Counted from the first letter of the stretch, positions 32,896 to 42,484 are shown. The stretch is 64,000 nucleotides of DNA from Pandoraea captiosa (GCF_902459775.1 NZ_CABPSQ010000001.1:1-64000), one strand, 5' to 3'. Numbers and translations are program-made. Notes: generated by a model not told the origin, from the sequence alone.

Positions 32896-33678
32896 CTAAG
32901 ACGCCAGAAACCCGCCATCGGCCGCCAGCACGTGGCCGACGATATACGAAGCCTCATCCGACGCCAGCCAGATGACCGCTTCGGCGACTTCTTCCGGTTG
33001 GCCCATCCGTCGTAACGGCAGCGCAGCGGCAACGCTCGACATGTCGGCGATGCCGGATGCCAGCATCATGTCCGTGACCACGCGTCCCGGCGCGACGGCA
33101 TTGATCCGGATACCCCGTGGCGCGCACTCCATCGCGGCCGAGCGCATCAACGAGATGACGGCTGCCTTGGAGGCCGAGTAAAGCGCCAGACCGGGATTGG
33201 GATTTCTCAAGCCGCTGACAGAGGCATTGATGACGACGCGTCCGCCCCCGCTTTTTTCCATCGCCGGGATTTGGTGCTTCAGGCAAAGAAAGACCGATCG
33301 CACGTTGGTATCGAATACGCTGGCGTACACCGAAGCGTCCTGCGAATCGATGGGGGCGCGTCGTTCCTGAAAGCCGGCATTGTTGAACGCAACGTCCAGT
33401 TGCCCGAATCGGGTCGTGACAGTTTGGATGAGATGCGCGATGTCCTCCTCACGCGTCACATCCGTTTTCACGAAAATGGCCTCGCCCCCCAACGCCCGGC
33501 ACTCCGCTGCCACGGCGTCCCCTTCCTCCTCGCGCCGCCCGGCGATGACCACGGCCGAAGCGCCCTCGGCGGCCATTTGGATCGCCGTCGCGCGACCGAT
33601 ACCACTGCCGCCACCCGTGACCAGACCCACCTGTCCCAGCATGCGCGCACGTCGAGAACCACGTTTTTCGGACTGCAT
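32896..33678 (-). CDS. Short-chain dehydrogenase/reductase
   Basis: A 260-residue classical SDR oxidoreductase. Cofactor motif TGGGSGIG near residue 21; RREEEG after strand 2; NNAG in FNNAGFQ; catalytic Ser in NASVSG and Tyr-x-x-x-Lys in YSASK; C-terminal DGGFLAS. Arg in GRREEE suggests NADP(H) preference. GGAGGCACT precedes the ATG. It is divergent from a MarR regulator with a palindrome between them, so it is probably the regulator's target. Substrate unknown. Confidence 0.93.
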   Translation of the reverse strand: MQSEKRGSRRARMLGQVGLVTGGGSGIGRATAIQMAAEGASAVVIAGRREEEGDAVAAECRALGGEAIFVKTDVTREEDIAHLIQTVTTRFGQLDVAFNNAGFQERRAPIDSQDASVYASVFDTNVRSVFLCLKHQIPAMEKSGGGRVVINASVSGLRNPNPGLALYSASKAAVISLMRSAAMECAPRGIRINAVAPGRVVTDMMLASGIADMSSVAAALPLRRMGQPEEVAEAVIWLASDEASYIVGHVLAADGGFLAS

Positions 33679-33779
33679 AGTGCCTCCGGGCTGTAGGCGC
33701 TCGCCTGAGTCTTCAGGTTCCCATCTGTGCGAATTCCGACTTTCCGCAATTGCGAGATTTCGACAGGGGCGAGATATTA

Positions 33780-33794
33780 GTTGTATCGTACAAC
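33780..33794. promoter_or_regulatory. MarR-type operator palindrome
   Basis: GTTGTATCGTACAAC is a perfect palindrome with a 3-base centre, lying 20 bases before the marR start and about 100 before the divergent SDR. Size and symmetry fit a MarR-family operator. Confidence 0.75.
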
Positions 33795-33814
33795 ATTAAT
33801 CCGAGATATCAACC

Positions 33815-34309
33815 ATGCCAAAATACGACATCGAACTGCTCGACAGCATTCGGGCAGCCTCGCGGCAAATGGTGCGCGAGCTGGGATTCATGCAGGCGAC
33901 GCTTGCGGATACGGGGTATTCCGCGTCGGCGGTTCACGCGATCATGGAAATCGGCGCGCGACGCTCGGCGACATCCGCTCATCTGGGCGACCACCTGATG
34001 CTGGACAAGTCGAGCGTTAGCCGAATGGTGCGAAAGCTGCTGATTGCAGGGGAGTTGAAGGAGACGCCCAGTCGCGACGACGCCCGCGAAAAGCTGTTGT
34101 CGTTGACGCCGCGCGGCAGACGCACGCTTGCCGCGATTCATGCCTTCGGAAGACGTCAGGTCAGTGGCGCGCTGGACCATATGAGCGAAGCGGAACGCGA
34201 CGCCGTAGTTCGAGGGCTGACAATTTACGCACGGGCGCTGCAGGAGGTCGGGCTGGGGGAGCGCACGGCACGCCCGCCGAAAGCGAGACGTCGAAAGGAC
34301 GCTGCATAA
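33815..34309 (+). CDS. MarR-family transcription regulator
   Basis: A 164-residue MarR protein: dimerisation helices at both ends and a winged helix in the middle (SATSAHLGDHLMLDKSSVSR, then MVRKLLIAGELKETPSRDDA, wing KLLSLTPRGRRTL). It is likely to repress itself and the divergent SDR through the palindrome at 33780-33794. Its C-terminus is basic (PPKARRRKDAA). The ligand is not known. Confidence 0.93.
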   Translation: MPKYDIELLDSIRAASRQMVRELGFMQATLADTGYSASAVHAIMEIGARRSATSAHLGDHLMLDKSSVSRMVRKLLIAGELKETPSRDDAREKLLSLTPRGRRTLAAIHAFGRRQVSGALDHMSEAERDAVVRGLTIYARALQEVGLGERTARPPKARRRKDAA

Positions 34310-34396
34310 GCATGTGCGGGCATAACCTTGTGTGATTTGCTTCGTTGACCTTCGAGAGGGGCGTCGCTAACTTCGCTTCTTTGTCCTTCAAAGGTC

Positions 34397-35437
34397 ATGC
34401 TCGCCATGCGCTTCGCTCGTGACTCGCTGCTCTCTCTGCTTTCACCGGTTCGCCTGCTGGTCGTGAGTCTTTCGTTCGCGATGGCCGTGCCCGCAGCGCA
34501 TGCGGAGGGACGGATCCGGATCGCGGAGCAGTTCGGCATCGTCTACCTGTTGCTCAACGTCGTGCGCGACCAGCAATTGATCGAGCAGGAGGGCCGTAAG
34601 CTCGGCGTCGAGGTGAAAGTCGACTGGGCGCGCCTGTCCGGTGGCGCCGCGATCAACGACGCGCTGCTGTCCGGGGCCATCGACATCGCCGGTGCAGGCG
34701 TCGGCCCGCTCATCACCGTCTGGGATCGTACATACGGTCGCCAGAACGTGCGCGGCGTAGCGTCACTGGGCAGCCTGCCGTATTACCTCGTGAGCAACAA
34801 TCCGAAGGTGCGCACCATCGCCGACTTCACGGAGAAGGATCGTATTGCGCTGCCCGCGGTGGGTGTGTCGGTGCAGTCCCGCGTGCTGCAATACGCCGCC
34901 GCCCGGCAATGGGGAGACGCTTCATTCGATCGTCTGGACAAATGGACCCAGACGATGGCGCATCCCGACGCCGCGGCAGCCATCATCGCCGGTGGCACGG
35001 AGATCACGGGACACTTCGGCACCCCGCCGTTCCAGGAACAGGAACTCGCCGCTAACCCCAACGCGCACATCGTGCTCGATTCCTACGAGGTGCTGGGCGG
35101 ACCAAGTTCTGCCACGGTGCTCTACACGACGGAAAAATTCCGCAACGACAACCCGAAAACCTATCGAGCCTTCGTGCTGGCGCTCGCGCGCGCAGCCGAT
35201 TTCGTCAAACGCCAACCCGAGGCGGCCGCCGATACCTACCTTCGCGTCAATCAGTCGAAGACTGACAAAAAGCTGCTGGTGAGCATCATCACTGACCCCA
35301 AGGTCAACTTCTCGATTGCGCCGCAGAACACGCTGGGTCTTGCCCAGTTCATGCAACGTGTGGGCGCCGTCCGTCACAAGGCGACGTCGTGGAAGGACTA
35401 TTTCTTCGACGAGCCCGCGCTGGGGCAGGGGAGTTGA
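34397..35437 (+). CDS. ABC transporter periplasmic binding protein, sulfonate/nitrate type (system 1)
   Basis: A 346-residue NMT1/SsuA-like solute-binding protein. Signal peptide ends AVPAAHA-EG. The family start RIRIAEQFGIVYLLLNVV, then GGAAINDALLSGAIDIAGAG and FGTPPFQEQEL, is clear. An in-frame ATG at 34406 is also possible. Arms TGACCTT (34346) and AAGGTCA (34391) form an inverted repeat ending at the start codon. First gene of a + strand import operon with the ATPase two bases downstream. Probable substrate is an alkanesulfonate or related compound. Confidence 0.88.
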   Translation: MLAMRFARDSLLSLLSPVRLLVVSLSFAMAVPAAHAEGRIRIAEQFGIVYLLLNVVRDQQLIEQEGRKLGVEVKVDWARLSGGAAINDALLSGAIDIAGAGVGPLITVWDRTYGRQNVRGVASLGSLPYYLVSNNPKVRTIADFTEKDRIALPAVGVSVQSRVLQYAAARQWGDASFDRLDKWTQTMAHPDAAAAIIAGGTEITGHFGTPPFQEQELAANPNAHIVLDSYEVLGGPSSATVLYTTEKFRNDNPKTYRAFVLALARAADFVKRQPEAAADTYLRVNQSKTDKKLLVSIITDPKVNFSIAPQNTLGLAQFMQRVGAVRHKATSWKDYFFDEPALGQGS

Positions 35438-35438
35438 G

Positions 35439-36347
35439 ATGGGGACGTCGAGCGCCCGGTCGCTGGCGCGCGCGGATCTTGCCGATCTCACCGATATCGA
35501 CGCAGCCGCGCAGACACACGCGCTCGCTGCCGACCACGTCACCGACGTCGGACCATGCGCGCATGCGGACGGGCTCGGCAGTTCGCGCGTGCTTGAAGTG
35601 CGCGACCTCGGCATCGAGTTCCGGCATCGCGGGCGTCTCGTACCCGTGTTGAACGACATATCGTTCGATGTCTACAACGCCGACCGTTTCGTATTGCTCG
35701 GCCCGTCCGGCTGCGGTAAATCAACGCTGCTCAAGGCGATCGGCGGCTTCGTCAAACCGGTGCGCGGCGAGATCTCGCTCGATGCGCAGACGGTGAGCGG
35801 ACCGGGCATCGACCGGATGTTCGTGTTCCAGGAGTTCGATCAACTGGCCCCGTGGAAAACGGTGCTGCAAAACGTGATGTTTCCGCTGCGCGTCGCGAGG
35901 GGGCTGTCGCGTCACGAGGCGCGTGAGCGTGCGAGAGAGACCCTGGACAAAGTGGGGCTGTCCCGGTTTGCCGATGCCTATCCGCACACGCTCTCGGGCG
36001 GCATGAAGCAACGCGTGGCCATCGCGCGGGCGCTCGCCGTGCGACCACGTGTGCTGCTCATGGACGAACCGTTCGCCGCGCTCGACGCGCTCACTCGCCT
36101 GCGCATGCAGGAGGAATTGCTTCGGCTGTGGGACGACACGCACGTCACGCTGCTGTTCGTCACGCATTCGATCGAAGAGGCGCTCATCGTGGGCAGCCGT
36201 ATCGTGCTGCTGGACGGTCAACCCGGACGATTGCGCGCAGAATTGGACGCCGGCGACTTCGCCCCGGGTGACGTCGCGTCTGCCGAATTCAGACGTGCTG
36301 GCGAGCGCATTCACGACCTGCTCTTCGGCGAGCATGAAACGGCGTGA
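35439..36347 (+). CDS. ABC transporter ATPase, SsuB/TauB type (system 1)
   Basis: A 302-residue ABC ATPase with an unusual roughly 55-residue N-terminal extension. Walker A GPSGCGKST, Q-loop FVFQEFDQLAPWKT, signature LSGGMKQRVAIARA, Walker B VLLMDEPFAALDA and switch His VTHS are all intact. GGGGAG precedes the ATG at 35439. It powers the importer with the permease that follows and the binding protein before it. Confidence 0.93.
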   Translation: MGTSSARSLARADLADLTDIDAAAQTHALAADHVTDVGPCAHADGLGSSRVLEVRDLGIEFRHRGRLVPVLNDISFDVYNADRFVLLGPSGCGKSTLLKAIGGFVKPVRGEISLDAQTVSGPGIDRMFVFQEFDQLAPWKTVLQNVMFPLRVARGLSRHEARERARETLDKVGLSRFADAYPHTLSGGMKQRVAIARALAVRPRVLLMDEPFAALDALTRLRMQEELLRLWDDTHVTLLFVTHSIEEALIVGSRIVLLDGQPGRLRAELDAGDFAPGDVASAEFRRAGERIHDLLFGEHETA

Positions 36348-36363
36348 GACCGAGGAACCTCAA

Positions 36364-37290
36364 GTGAATCGACCATCGACGGAAGTCGCCAGACTCAGTG
36401 TTCGCCAGGGATCGCCGCGACGCCCGGAGCGCATTTTTCCGCCCGCGCCACGCAGGGACGCCGATACGCCGAAGACGGCGCAAGTGTCCCGGAGCGACGA
36501 CGTGACAAGCGCGTGGCGCGGCACGCCGACCTTCTGGCGCAAGCTCGCCATCGGCATCGTCCTGATTCTGATATGGGAGCTGGCCGCACGCTGGGTGGAC
36601 AACGACCTGCTGTTGCCGGGCGCCGCGGCGACGGCACACGCGTGGTGGAGCAGTTTGCTCAATGGCGAACTCGTCGCTCGCACGGCCACTTCCCTTTGGG
36701 TGCTGTTGCGTGGCTATGCACTGGGCGTGCTCTGCGCGTTCGTGCTCACGTCGCTCGCCATGACGACTGCCGTCGGGCGAGACCTGCTGTCACTGCTCAC
36801 GGGCATGTTCAATCCGTTGCCGTCGATTGCGCTGCTGCCGCTCGCACTCCTGTGGTTCGGTCTGGGCACCGGCAGCCTGCTGTTCGTACTCGTGCATGCG
36901 GTGCTGTGGCCGCTGGCGCTGAGCGTCGCTTCCGGATTCGATGCCGTGTCGCCCACGCTTCGCATGATCGGACGCAACTACGGTCTCTCGGGACTGCGTC
37001 AGGTCGTGTGGATTCTCACGCCGGCGGCGCTGCCCTCGGTACTCTCGGGGCTGCGCGTCGGGTGGGCCTTTGCCTGGCGCACATTGATTGCTGCGGAGCT
37101 CGTGTTCGGCGCGAACACCGGCGCTGGCGGACTAGGCTGGTACATCTATCAGAACCGCAACGAGCTCTACACCGACAAGGTCTTCGCCGGGCTGCTGACG
37201 GTCATTCTCATCGGCCTGATCGTCGAGCATCTCGTCTTCGACACGCTTGCCCGGGTGACCGTGCGGCGCTGGGGAATGCAGACCGTCTAG
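36364..37290 (+). CDS. ABC transporter permease, SsuC type (system 1)
   Basis: A 308-residue inner-membrane permease. After a roughly 55-residue basic, Pro-rich N-terminal leader, six membrane segments follow (first LAIGIVLILIWELAARWV). The EAA loop that docks the ATPase is in SPTLRMIGRNYGLSGLRQ, then VGWAFAWRTLIAAELVFGAN. The GTG at 36364 has GAGG eight bases upstream and is preferred over the ATG at 36334, which overlaps the ATPase gene. Last gene of the first import operon. Confidence 0.9.
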   Translation: MNRPSTEVARLSVRQGSPRRPERIFPPAPRRDADTPKTAQVSRSDDVTSAWRGTPTFWRKLAIGIVLILIWELAARWVDNDLLLPGAAATAHAWWSSLLNGELVARTATSLWVLLRGYALGVLCAFVLTSLAMTTAVGRDLLSLLTGMFNPLPSIALLPLALLWFGLGTGSLLFVLVHAVLWPLALSVASGFDAVSPTLRMIGRNYGLSGLRQVVWILTPAALPSVLSGLRVGWAFAWRTLIAAELVFGANTGAGGLGWYIYQNRNELYTDKVFAGLLTVILIGLIVEHLVFDTLARVTVRRWGMQTV

Positions 37291-37389
37291 GCGATCGCAT
37301 CGATGGCATAGATGGCATCGATCGCGGCCCGCGTCGCGACGACATGACGCGGCATCCGTTTTCAGTATTTGCTTAGCAGCGATTCGAAT

Positions 37390-37417
37390 TTGTTAACACG
37401 TCAGGCACCCATATACT
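37390..37417 (+). promoter_or_regulatory. Candidate sigma-70 promoter for the second + strand operon
   Basis: TTGTTA, 16 bases, then TATACT, about 135 bases before the monooxygenase start. The hexamers fit the consensus well for this GC-rich region. The 37291-37550 gap is otherwise empty apart from repeats of CATCGAT just after the permease stop. Confidence 0.6.
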
Positions 37418-37550
37418 GTTTTCGAACGGGCGGCACCGATCTGTGGTGCTGCCGCAAAGTATTGGCAGTGCTTCGGGAAGACTGAGACAGGCGTAGCCCA
37501 AGGCTCTTCCGCGCGCCGATTGTCGAACACGTCTTTTCGGATATTGCAGT

Positions 37551-38885
37551 ATGTCGAACGCCTCCTCGCGTCAAATGCATCTGGCCGCCTATGTGATGGC
37601 CGGCCCGGTTTCCGGCCATCACGGCGGCTGGCGCTACCCTTCCGCGCAGCATGACATTCTGTCGGTGCGCTTCTATCAGGAAATCGGTCGTTTGCTCGAA
37701 GCCGGACGCTTCGACATGCTCTTCCTGCCCGATATCCAGGCGCTGCCACGCCGACTGGGCGACAGCCTCGACTCACAATTGCGTCATGGCGCACTCGGCG
37801 CGTTGCGTCTCGACCCCATCGTCGTACTCTCCGCGCTGGCCGGAAGCACGCATCATCTGGGGCTCGCCGCAACGATCTCGACCTCCTACTTCACACCGTT
37901 TCACGTGGCGCGCGCGCTCGCGTCGCTCGATCATCTGAGCGCCGGGCGCGTCGCGTGGAATATCGTCACCTCGTTTCAGGACGCGGAAGCCCGCAACTTC
38001 GGGCTTGACGAACAACTCTCGCGCGAAGACCGCTATGACCGCGCGGACGAGTTCGTCGAAGTCGCGTGCAAGCTGTGGAACAGTTGGCGCGACGGCGCCC
38101 TCACGCTCGACCGTGAAACGCCCCAGTTTGCCGATCCCGCACAAGTGAGTCCTATCTCGCACCGGGGCAAGTGGTTCAATGTGGAGGGCCCGCTCAACGT
38201 CAGCCGTCCGCCGCAGGGCAGACCCGTCTTCATTCAGGCCGGCGCATCGAGTCGTGGACGCGACTTCGCGGCAAAGTGGGCCGACGTCATCTTCGTCACG
38301 CACTCGTCGCAGGACTCGGCGCAGACCTTCTATCACGACATCAAGGCCCGGGCTGCACATCACGGCCGCAACCCGGACGACGTGAAGATTCTGCTAGGCA
38401 TGGTGCCGGTCGTCGGCGAAACCGATGCGATTGCGCGCGACAAGCAGGCGCTGCTCGACGATCTCTGCGATCCCGAGGCGGGTCTCTCGACCCTCTCTTA
38501 CCAGCTCGACATCGATCTGTCGCCATTCCCTCAGGACGGCGTACTGCCGGATCTGGAGGTCGGCGGCGTGCAGGGCCATTACAAGGAAGTGGCGGAACTC
38601 ACGCGCAAGCAGGGCCTGTCGCTGCGCGAGATCGGCAAGCGCTACGGGATCGGGCCGCTGCGCGACTTCAATGGCGCCGGGGGCGCGGTCGCCGAGGTCA
38701 TGCAGCAATGGTTCGACGCACGTGCCTGCGACGGCTTCATGGTGCAGATGCCCTATCTGCCGGGGGGTGTCGAAGACTTCGTGCGCCTGGTCATTCCCGA
38801 GCTTCAGTCGCGAGGCGTTTTTCGACGGGAGTACGCGGGCGACACGCTGCGCGATCACCTCGGCATTGCCCGCCCGTCGCACTGA
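37551..38885 (+). CDS. FMN-dependent monooxygenase, NtaA/SnaA/DszA type
   Basis: A 444-residue group C flavin monooxygenase using reduced FMN from a separate reductase. Family features: MHLAAYVMAGPVSGHHGGWR start, DPIVVLSALAGSTHHLGLAA, LDHLSAGRVAWNIVTS, the RYDRADEFVEV helix and PVFIQAGASSRGRDFAA. Related enzymes cleave C-S or C-N bonds in sulfones and chelators. It heads an operon with import system 2, so the imported compound is likely its substrate. No flavin reductase is next to it. Confidence 0.93.
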   Translation: MSNASSRQMHLAAYVMAGPVSGHHGGWRYPSAQHDILSVRFYQEIGRLLEAGRFDMLFLPDIQALPRRLGDSLDSQLRHGALGALRLDPIVVLSALAGSTHHLGLAATISTSYFTPFHVARALASLDHLSAGRVAWNIVTSFQDAEARNFGLDEQLSREDRYDRADEFVEVACKLWNSWRDGALTLDRETPQFADPAQVSPISHRGKWFNVEGPLNVSRPPQGRPVFIQAGASSRGRDFAAKWADVIFVTHSSQDSAQTFYHDIKARAAHHGRNPDDVKILLGMVPVVGETDAIARDKQALLDDLCDPEAGLSTLSYQLDIDLSPFPQDGVLPDLEVGGVQGHYKEVAELTRKQGLSLREIGKRYGIGPLRDFNGAGGAVAEVMQQWFDARACDGFMVQMPYLPGGVEDFVRLVIPELQSRGVFRREYAGDTLRDHLGIARPSH

Positions 38886-38981
38886 ACGGATGACCCGTCG
38901 CAAGGCACGGCGACCCGAATGGCAATCTGAACGGCGATCTGAACGCGCCGCCAATTCAAGCTTCTCGCACGACAACATCTC

Positions 38982-40022
38982 ATGGCACACGACGACACCC
39001 AGCGGCACTCGCGCCGCCAATTCATCAAGCAAAGCGCAGCGGTGGCAACCGCCCTGTCGTTTCCCATGATCGCGCGCGCCGCGCCACCGCTGATTCGCTA
39101 TGCGACGGCCGGCGTGGTCGGTCCCGGTGAGCTCGAAACCGTCATTACCAGCGACTGGTTCAAGGCCAACGTACTCAAGCGTCATGGCAAGGAGTACGTG
39201 ATCGAGACGACGACCGCGCGCGGCACGCCCGGCGTGGCGACGTTGCTCGCCGCCGAGCAGGCCGACATCGGTACGCTGGCGTTCACCAGTCTGGCGACCG
39301 CCGTCGCGCAGGACGCAGTCCCGGGCGGCGTGACTGCCATTGCCGAAATCCATCGCGACGCGGTGCAGGGCTATGCGTCCAACCCGTTCGTCGTGCTCAC
39401 GGACAGCCCGGTGCGCACCATTGCCGACCTCAAGGGCAAGAGCGTGGCAGTGAATGCCTTTAACGGCAGCGTCGACATCATTCTGCGCATCGCGCTGCAA
39501 AAGCATGGCCTCGATCCACGCAAGGATGTCCGGGTGGTCGAGATGCCGTTCGGCAATATCGGACCGGCGCTGCGCCAAAAGCGTATCGATGTGGGCGTGC
39601 TCGCCATGCCGTTTCAGGTCGACGAAGCGAAGAAGGGCGGCATTCGTACGGTGTTCGACGCCGTCGGTGTCGTGCCGCCTTATCCCGTCCTGTTCCAGAG
39701 CGCGCGTACTCGCTTCCTCACGGAAAAGTCCGCGGCCGTCCGTGCATGGCTGGCCGATTACGTCGACGCGCAACGCTGGATTTACGATCCGGCCAATCGC
39801 AAGCAGGTGGTGGCGTTGACGGCGGAACTTGCCAAAACGCCCGCCGCGTCGCTCGACGAGTATTTCCTCACGCCCAAGGACTTCTATCGCGACCCGAACG
39901 CGACGATCTCCGCCGCGAGCCTCCAGCCGCCCATCGACGCGATGGCGCAACTGGGGCTGTTGCCCAAGCCCGTCAAGATTGCGGCGAACGTGGACGCGTC
40001 GTACCTCCCGCGCCGGGGCTGA
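38982..40022 (+). CDS. ABC transporter binding protein with Tat signal (system 2)
   Basis: A 346-residue NMT1/SsuA-like binding protein. Its leader carries a twin-arginine motif (SRRQFIKQSAAVATALSFPM, ending ARA-AP), so it is exported folded. The body has GVATLLAAEQADIGTLAFTS and VKGKS-like DLKGKSVAVNAFNGS. The stop is two bases before the ATPase start. It would bind a sulfonate/sulfone or similar anion for system 2. Tat use is less common than Sec in this family. Confidence 0.9.
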   Translation: MAHDDTQRHSRRQFIKQSAAVATALSFPMIARAAPPLIRYATAGVVGPGELETVITSDWFKANVLKRHGKEYVIETTTARGTPGVATLLAAEQADIGTLAFTSLATAVAQDAVPGGVTAIAEIHRDAVQGYASNPFVVLTDSPVRTIADLKGKSVAVNAFNGSVDIILRIALQKHGLDPRKDVRVVEMPFGNIGPALRQKRIDVGVLAMPFQVDEAKKGGIRTVFDAVGVVPPYPVLFQSARTRFLTEKSAAVRAWLADYVDAQRWIYDPANRKQVVALTAELAKTPAASLDEYFLTPKDFYRDPNATISAASLQPPIDAMAQLGLLPKPVKIAANVDASYLPRRG

Positions 40023-40024
40023 CG

Positions 40025-40834
40025 ATGAGCACCCTGCAAGACACTGCCACGGCCATCCATGTCGCCGGTCTGTCGAAGGTTTTCGACAAGGACGGCGAGC
40101 GTGTCGTCGCGCTGGACAACATCGCGCTGGATGTCCCGGCAGGCAAACTGGTCTCGCTCGTCGGTCCGTCCGGTTGCGGCAAGAGCACGCTGCTCTACAT
40201 CCTCGGCGGGTTCGTCGAAGCCTCTCACGGCGTGTGCGCAACCTTTGGCGAGCGGATTACGGGGCCGGGTGTCGACCGTGGGGTGGTCTTTCAGGAATAC
40301 GCGCTGTTCCCATGGCTCACCGTCGCGGAGAACATCGCGTACGGCCTGCGCCGCAAGGGCACGCGCCGCGACGAGATCGAACGTACGGTCGCGCGCTATG
40401 TCGATCTGATACATCTCAAGGGCTTCGAGCGACGTTATCCGCGCGAACTGTCGGGGGGCATGCGTCAGCGTGTCGCGCTCGCACGCACCTTCGCGAGCGA
40501 TCCGAAAATTCTCCTGCTCGACGAACCGTTCGGCGCGCTCGATGCGCAAACGCGCGAGTTCATGCAGGACGAATTGCTGCGCCTGTTCGAGCGTTCGGGC
40601 AAGACGGCCCTGCTCGTCACGCACGACATCGACGAGGCGGTCTATCTGTCCGACACGATCTACGTCATGTCACGGCGGCCCGGACGAATCGTCAAACGCG
40701 TGGACGTCGATCTGGATCGCACGCTCGGGCGTGAGGCGACCATGCTGTCGCCTCGCTTTTCCGAACTGCGCAACGACGTCTGGCTATCGGTGCGCGAGCA
40801 GGTGAAGGGCATACCCACGGAGGAGCCGTCATGA
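40025..40834 (+). CDS. ABC transporter ATPase, SsuB/TauB type (system 2)
   Basis: A 269-residue ABC ATPase. Walker A GPSGCGKST, Q-loop VVFQEYALFPWLTV, signature LSGGMRQRVALAR, Walker B ILLLDEPFGALDA and switch His VTHDIDEA are present. The ATG is two bases after the binding protein and the stop overlaps the first permease (ATGA). Two permeases follow, so it may drive a heteromeric channel. Confidence 0.94.
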   Translation: MSTLQDTATAIHVAGLSKVFDKDGERVVALDNIALDVPAGKLVSLVGPSGCGKSTLLYILGGFVEASHGVCATFGERITGPGVDRGVVFQEYALFPWLTVAENIAYGLRRKGTRRDEIERTVARYVDLIHLKGFERRYPRELSGGMRQRVALARTFASDPKILLLDEPFGALDAQTREFMQDELLRLFERSGKTALLVTHDIDEAVYLSDTIYVMSRRPGRIVKRVDVDLDRTLGREATMLSPRFSELRNDVWLSVREQVKGIPTEEPS

Positions 40835-41640
40835 CATCCGCGCTTGCGACAGGGCAACGCTGTCTGCCCGCGCTGACCGGTTTGCTGGCCGTGGCCGCGT
40901 TGTTCGGCGCGTGGCAGGCTGCCGCGTCGGCGCATTGGCTGGCCGACGGTTTTGTCCCATCGCTGGCCGACATCTGGCGTGCGACGAAACATCTGGTCGG
41001 CACGGGCGAGATCGGCGTCAACCTCATGGCGACACTGCGTGCCGGTGCATGGGGGCTTGCCGCCGGCATTCTCACAGGCGTGCCGCTTGGCCTGTCGATG
41101 GCGTTGCTGCCGGTCTTCGATCGCATTGTCACGCCCGTCGTGCGCTGCACGTATGCGTTGCCGAAAACGACGCTGATTCCGCTGCTGGTGCTGTGGTTCG
41201 GCGTGGGCGGCGCGACCAACGTCATCGTCATCGCCATCACCGCAGCGTTGCCGCTGATCGTCTATTCGCTGCGTGGCGCGCGCGAAGCGCCGCGGGTTTT
41301 GCTGTGGAGCGCTCGCTCGCTGGGCACGTCGCGGGCGGGCGTGCTATGGCGTGTGGTGTTGCCCGCGGCGTTGCCCCAGATCCTCACTGGCGTACGCGTC
41401 GCCCTGGGGTTCACGCTGCTGGTGGCCATTTCATGTGAAATGATCGTCGCGAATCAGGGCATCGGGAAGTTGATCGGCCAATACGGCGATCAGGGCAGTT
41501 ACGACTATCTGTTCGCGGCACTGTTCGTCACGACCGTCGTGGCGTACGCGCTTGACGCCTCGCTGCGCTGGTCGAGCAGCACACTGTTGCGCTGGCACGA
41601 ATCCGGACAACGAGAACGACAGGGAGGGCGGCATGGCTGA
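40831..41640 (+). CDS. ABC transporter permease 1 (system 2)
   Basis: A 269-residue SsuC/TauC-type permease with about six membrane segments (first CLPALTGLLAVAALFGAW). The ATPase-docking loop is in VLLWSARSLGTSRAGVLWRV, followed by VRVALGFTLLVAISCEMIVA. It overlaps the ATPase gene by four bases and the next permease by eight. The pair of different permeases suggests a heterodimer. Confidence 0.93.
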   Translation: MTSALATGQRCLPALTGLLAVAALFGAWQAAASAHWLADGFVPSLADIWRATKHLVGTGEIGVNLMATLRAGAWGLAAGILTGVPLGLSMALLPVFDRIVTPVVRCTYALPKTTLIPLLVLWFGVGGATNVIVIAITAALPLIVYSLRGAREAPRVLLWSARSLGTSRAGVLWRVVLPAALPQILTGVRVALGFTLLVAISCEMIVANQGIGKLIGQYGDQGSYDYLFAALFVTTVVAYALDASLRWSSSTLLRWHESGQRERQGGRHG

Positions 41641-42451
41641 CACGCTCGAATTCACGGAAGTCCCCGTCTCCCCGGGGGCGCGCAGCGCGCGCACAATGGC
41701 GCGTCGACTGTGGCGCCTGTCGCAGCCCTGGCTGGTGTTGCTCACGGTGCTTGCCGGATGGCATCTCGCGACTGCCCAAGAGTGGGTTCGCGCGGTTTTC
41801 CTGCCGTCACCCGGCGTCGTGTTCGCGACGCTCGCGCATCTCGTCATCTCGGGCGAGCTGTGGTCGACATTGGGCACGAGCGTGCTGCGCGCAATGGTCG
41901 GTGTTGTGGCGGCGGGCATCGTGGGAATTCCGCTCGGATTCGCCATGGCCGAATTTCGCGTTTGCCGCTGGTTGCTCTCGCCCTATGTGGCGTTCGGCTT
42001 CCCGCTGCCCAAGATTGCACTGATCCCGGTGTTTACCGTCTGGCTCGGCATGGACAGTCTGTCGAAGATCGCGCTCGTGTTCGCCACATGCGTGTTCCCG
42101 TTCATCGTGGCCGCCGAGTCGGGGGCATCGCTGGTCTCCCCAAAGTTGCGATGGGCTGCCCAGTCCCTGGGCACCCGAAAGGACGCGCTGTTCCGTCACG
42201 TGATCTTGCCCGCGACAGTACCGGCCTTGCTCTCGGGCGTTCGCATTGCCTTGCCGATCGGCCTGATTACCGTATTCACCGCCGAGATGGTCACCGGCGG
42301 CGGGTTGGGCGAAGCGATCGTGCAGGCGCAGCGCTACTTTCAATCGGCGCAGGTGTACGCCTACGTGCTGGTCACGATGCTCGTCGGTTATCTGGCCGAT
42401 GCGGGGATTGCCCGCGTGCAGCGCCGCTTCGCAGCCTGGGCCGAGGCATGA
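41633..42451 (+). CDS. ABC transporter permease 2 (system 2)
   Basis: A 272-residue permease related to the preceding one. Membrane segments include WLVLLTVLAGWHLATAQ and VLRAMVGVVAAGIVGIPLGF. The docking loop is LRWAAQSLGTRKDALFRHVI, then VRIALPIGLITVFTAEMVTG. GGGAGG precedes the ATG at 41633. It lies 33 bases before the rhodanese gene and is probably co-transcribed with it. Confidence 0.93.
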   Translation: MADTLEFTEVPVSPGARSARTMARRLWRLSQPWLVLLTVLAGWHLATAQEWVRAVFLPSPGVVFATLAHLVISGELWSTLGTSVLRAMVGVVAAGIVGIPLGFAMAEFRVCRWLLSPYVAFGFPLPKIALIPVFTVWLGMDSLSKIALVFATCVFPFIVAAESGASLVSPKLRWAAQSLGTRKDALFRHVILPATVPALLSGVRIALPIGLITVFTAEMVTGGGLGEAIVQAQRYFQSAQVYAYVLVTMLVGYLADAGIARVQRRFAAWAEA

Positions 42452-42484
42452 GTGCCGGGGCGGGCTGCACTACTGGAGTTTTCG

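Noticed and set aside
37291-37325. CATCGAT-rich imperfect hairpin after the first permease
   Set aside because: Imperfect pairing, no T-tract, and the repeat is self-palindromic; could be a terminator but support is too weak for an entry.
38394-40241. A 615-codon frame antisense to the monooxygenase and binding-protein genes
   Set aside because: Shadow of two strongly supported genes on the other strand; composition is typical of antisense GC-rich frames.
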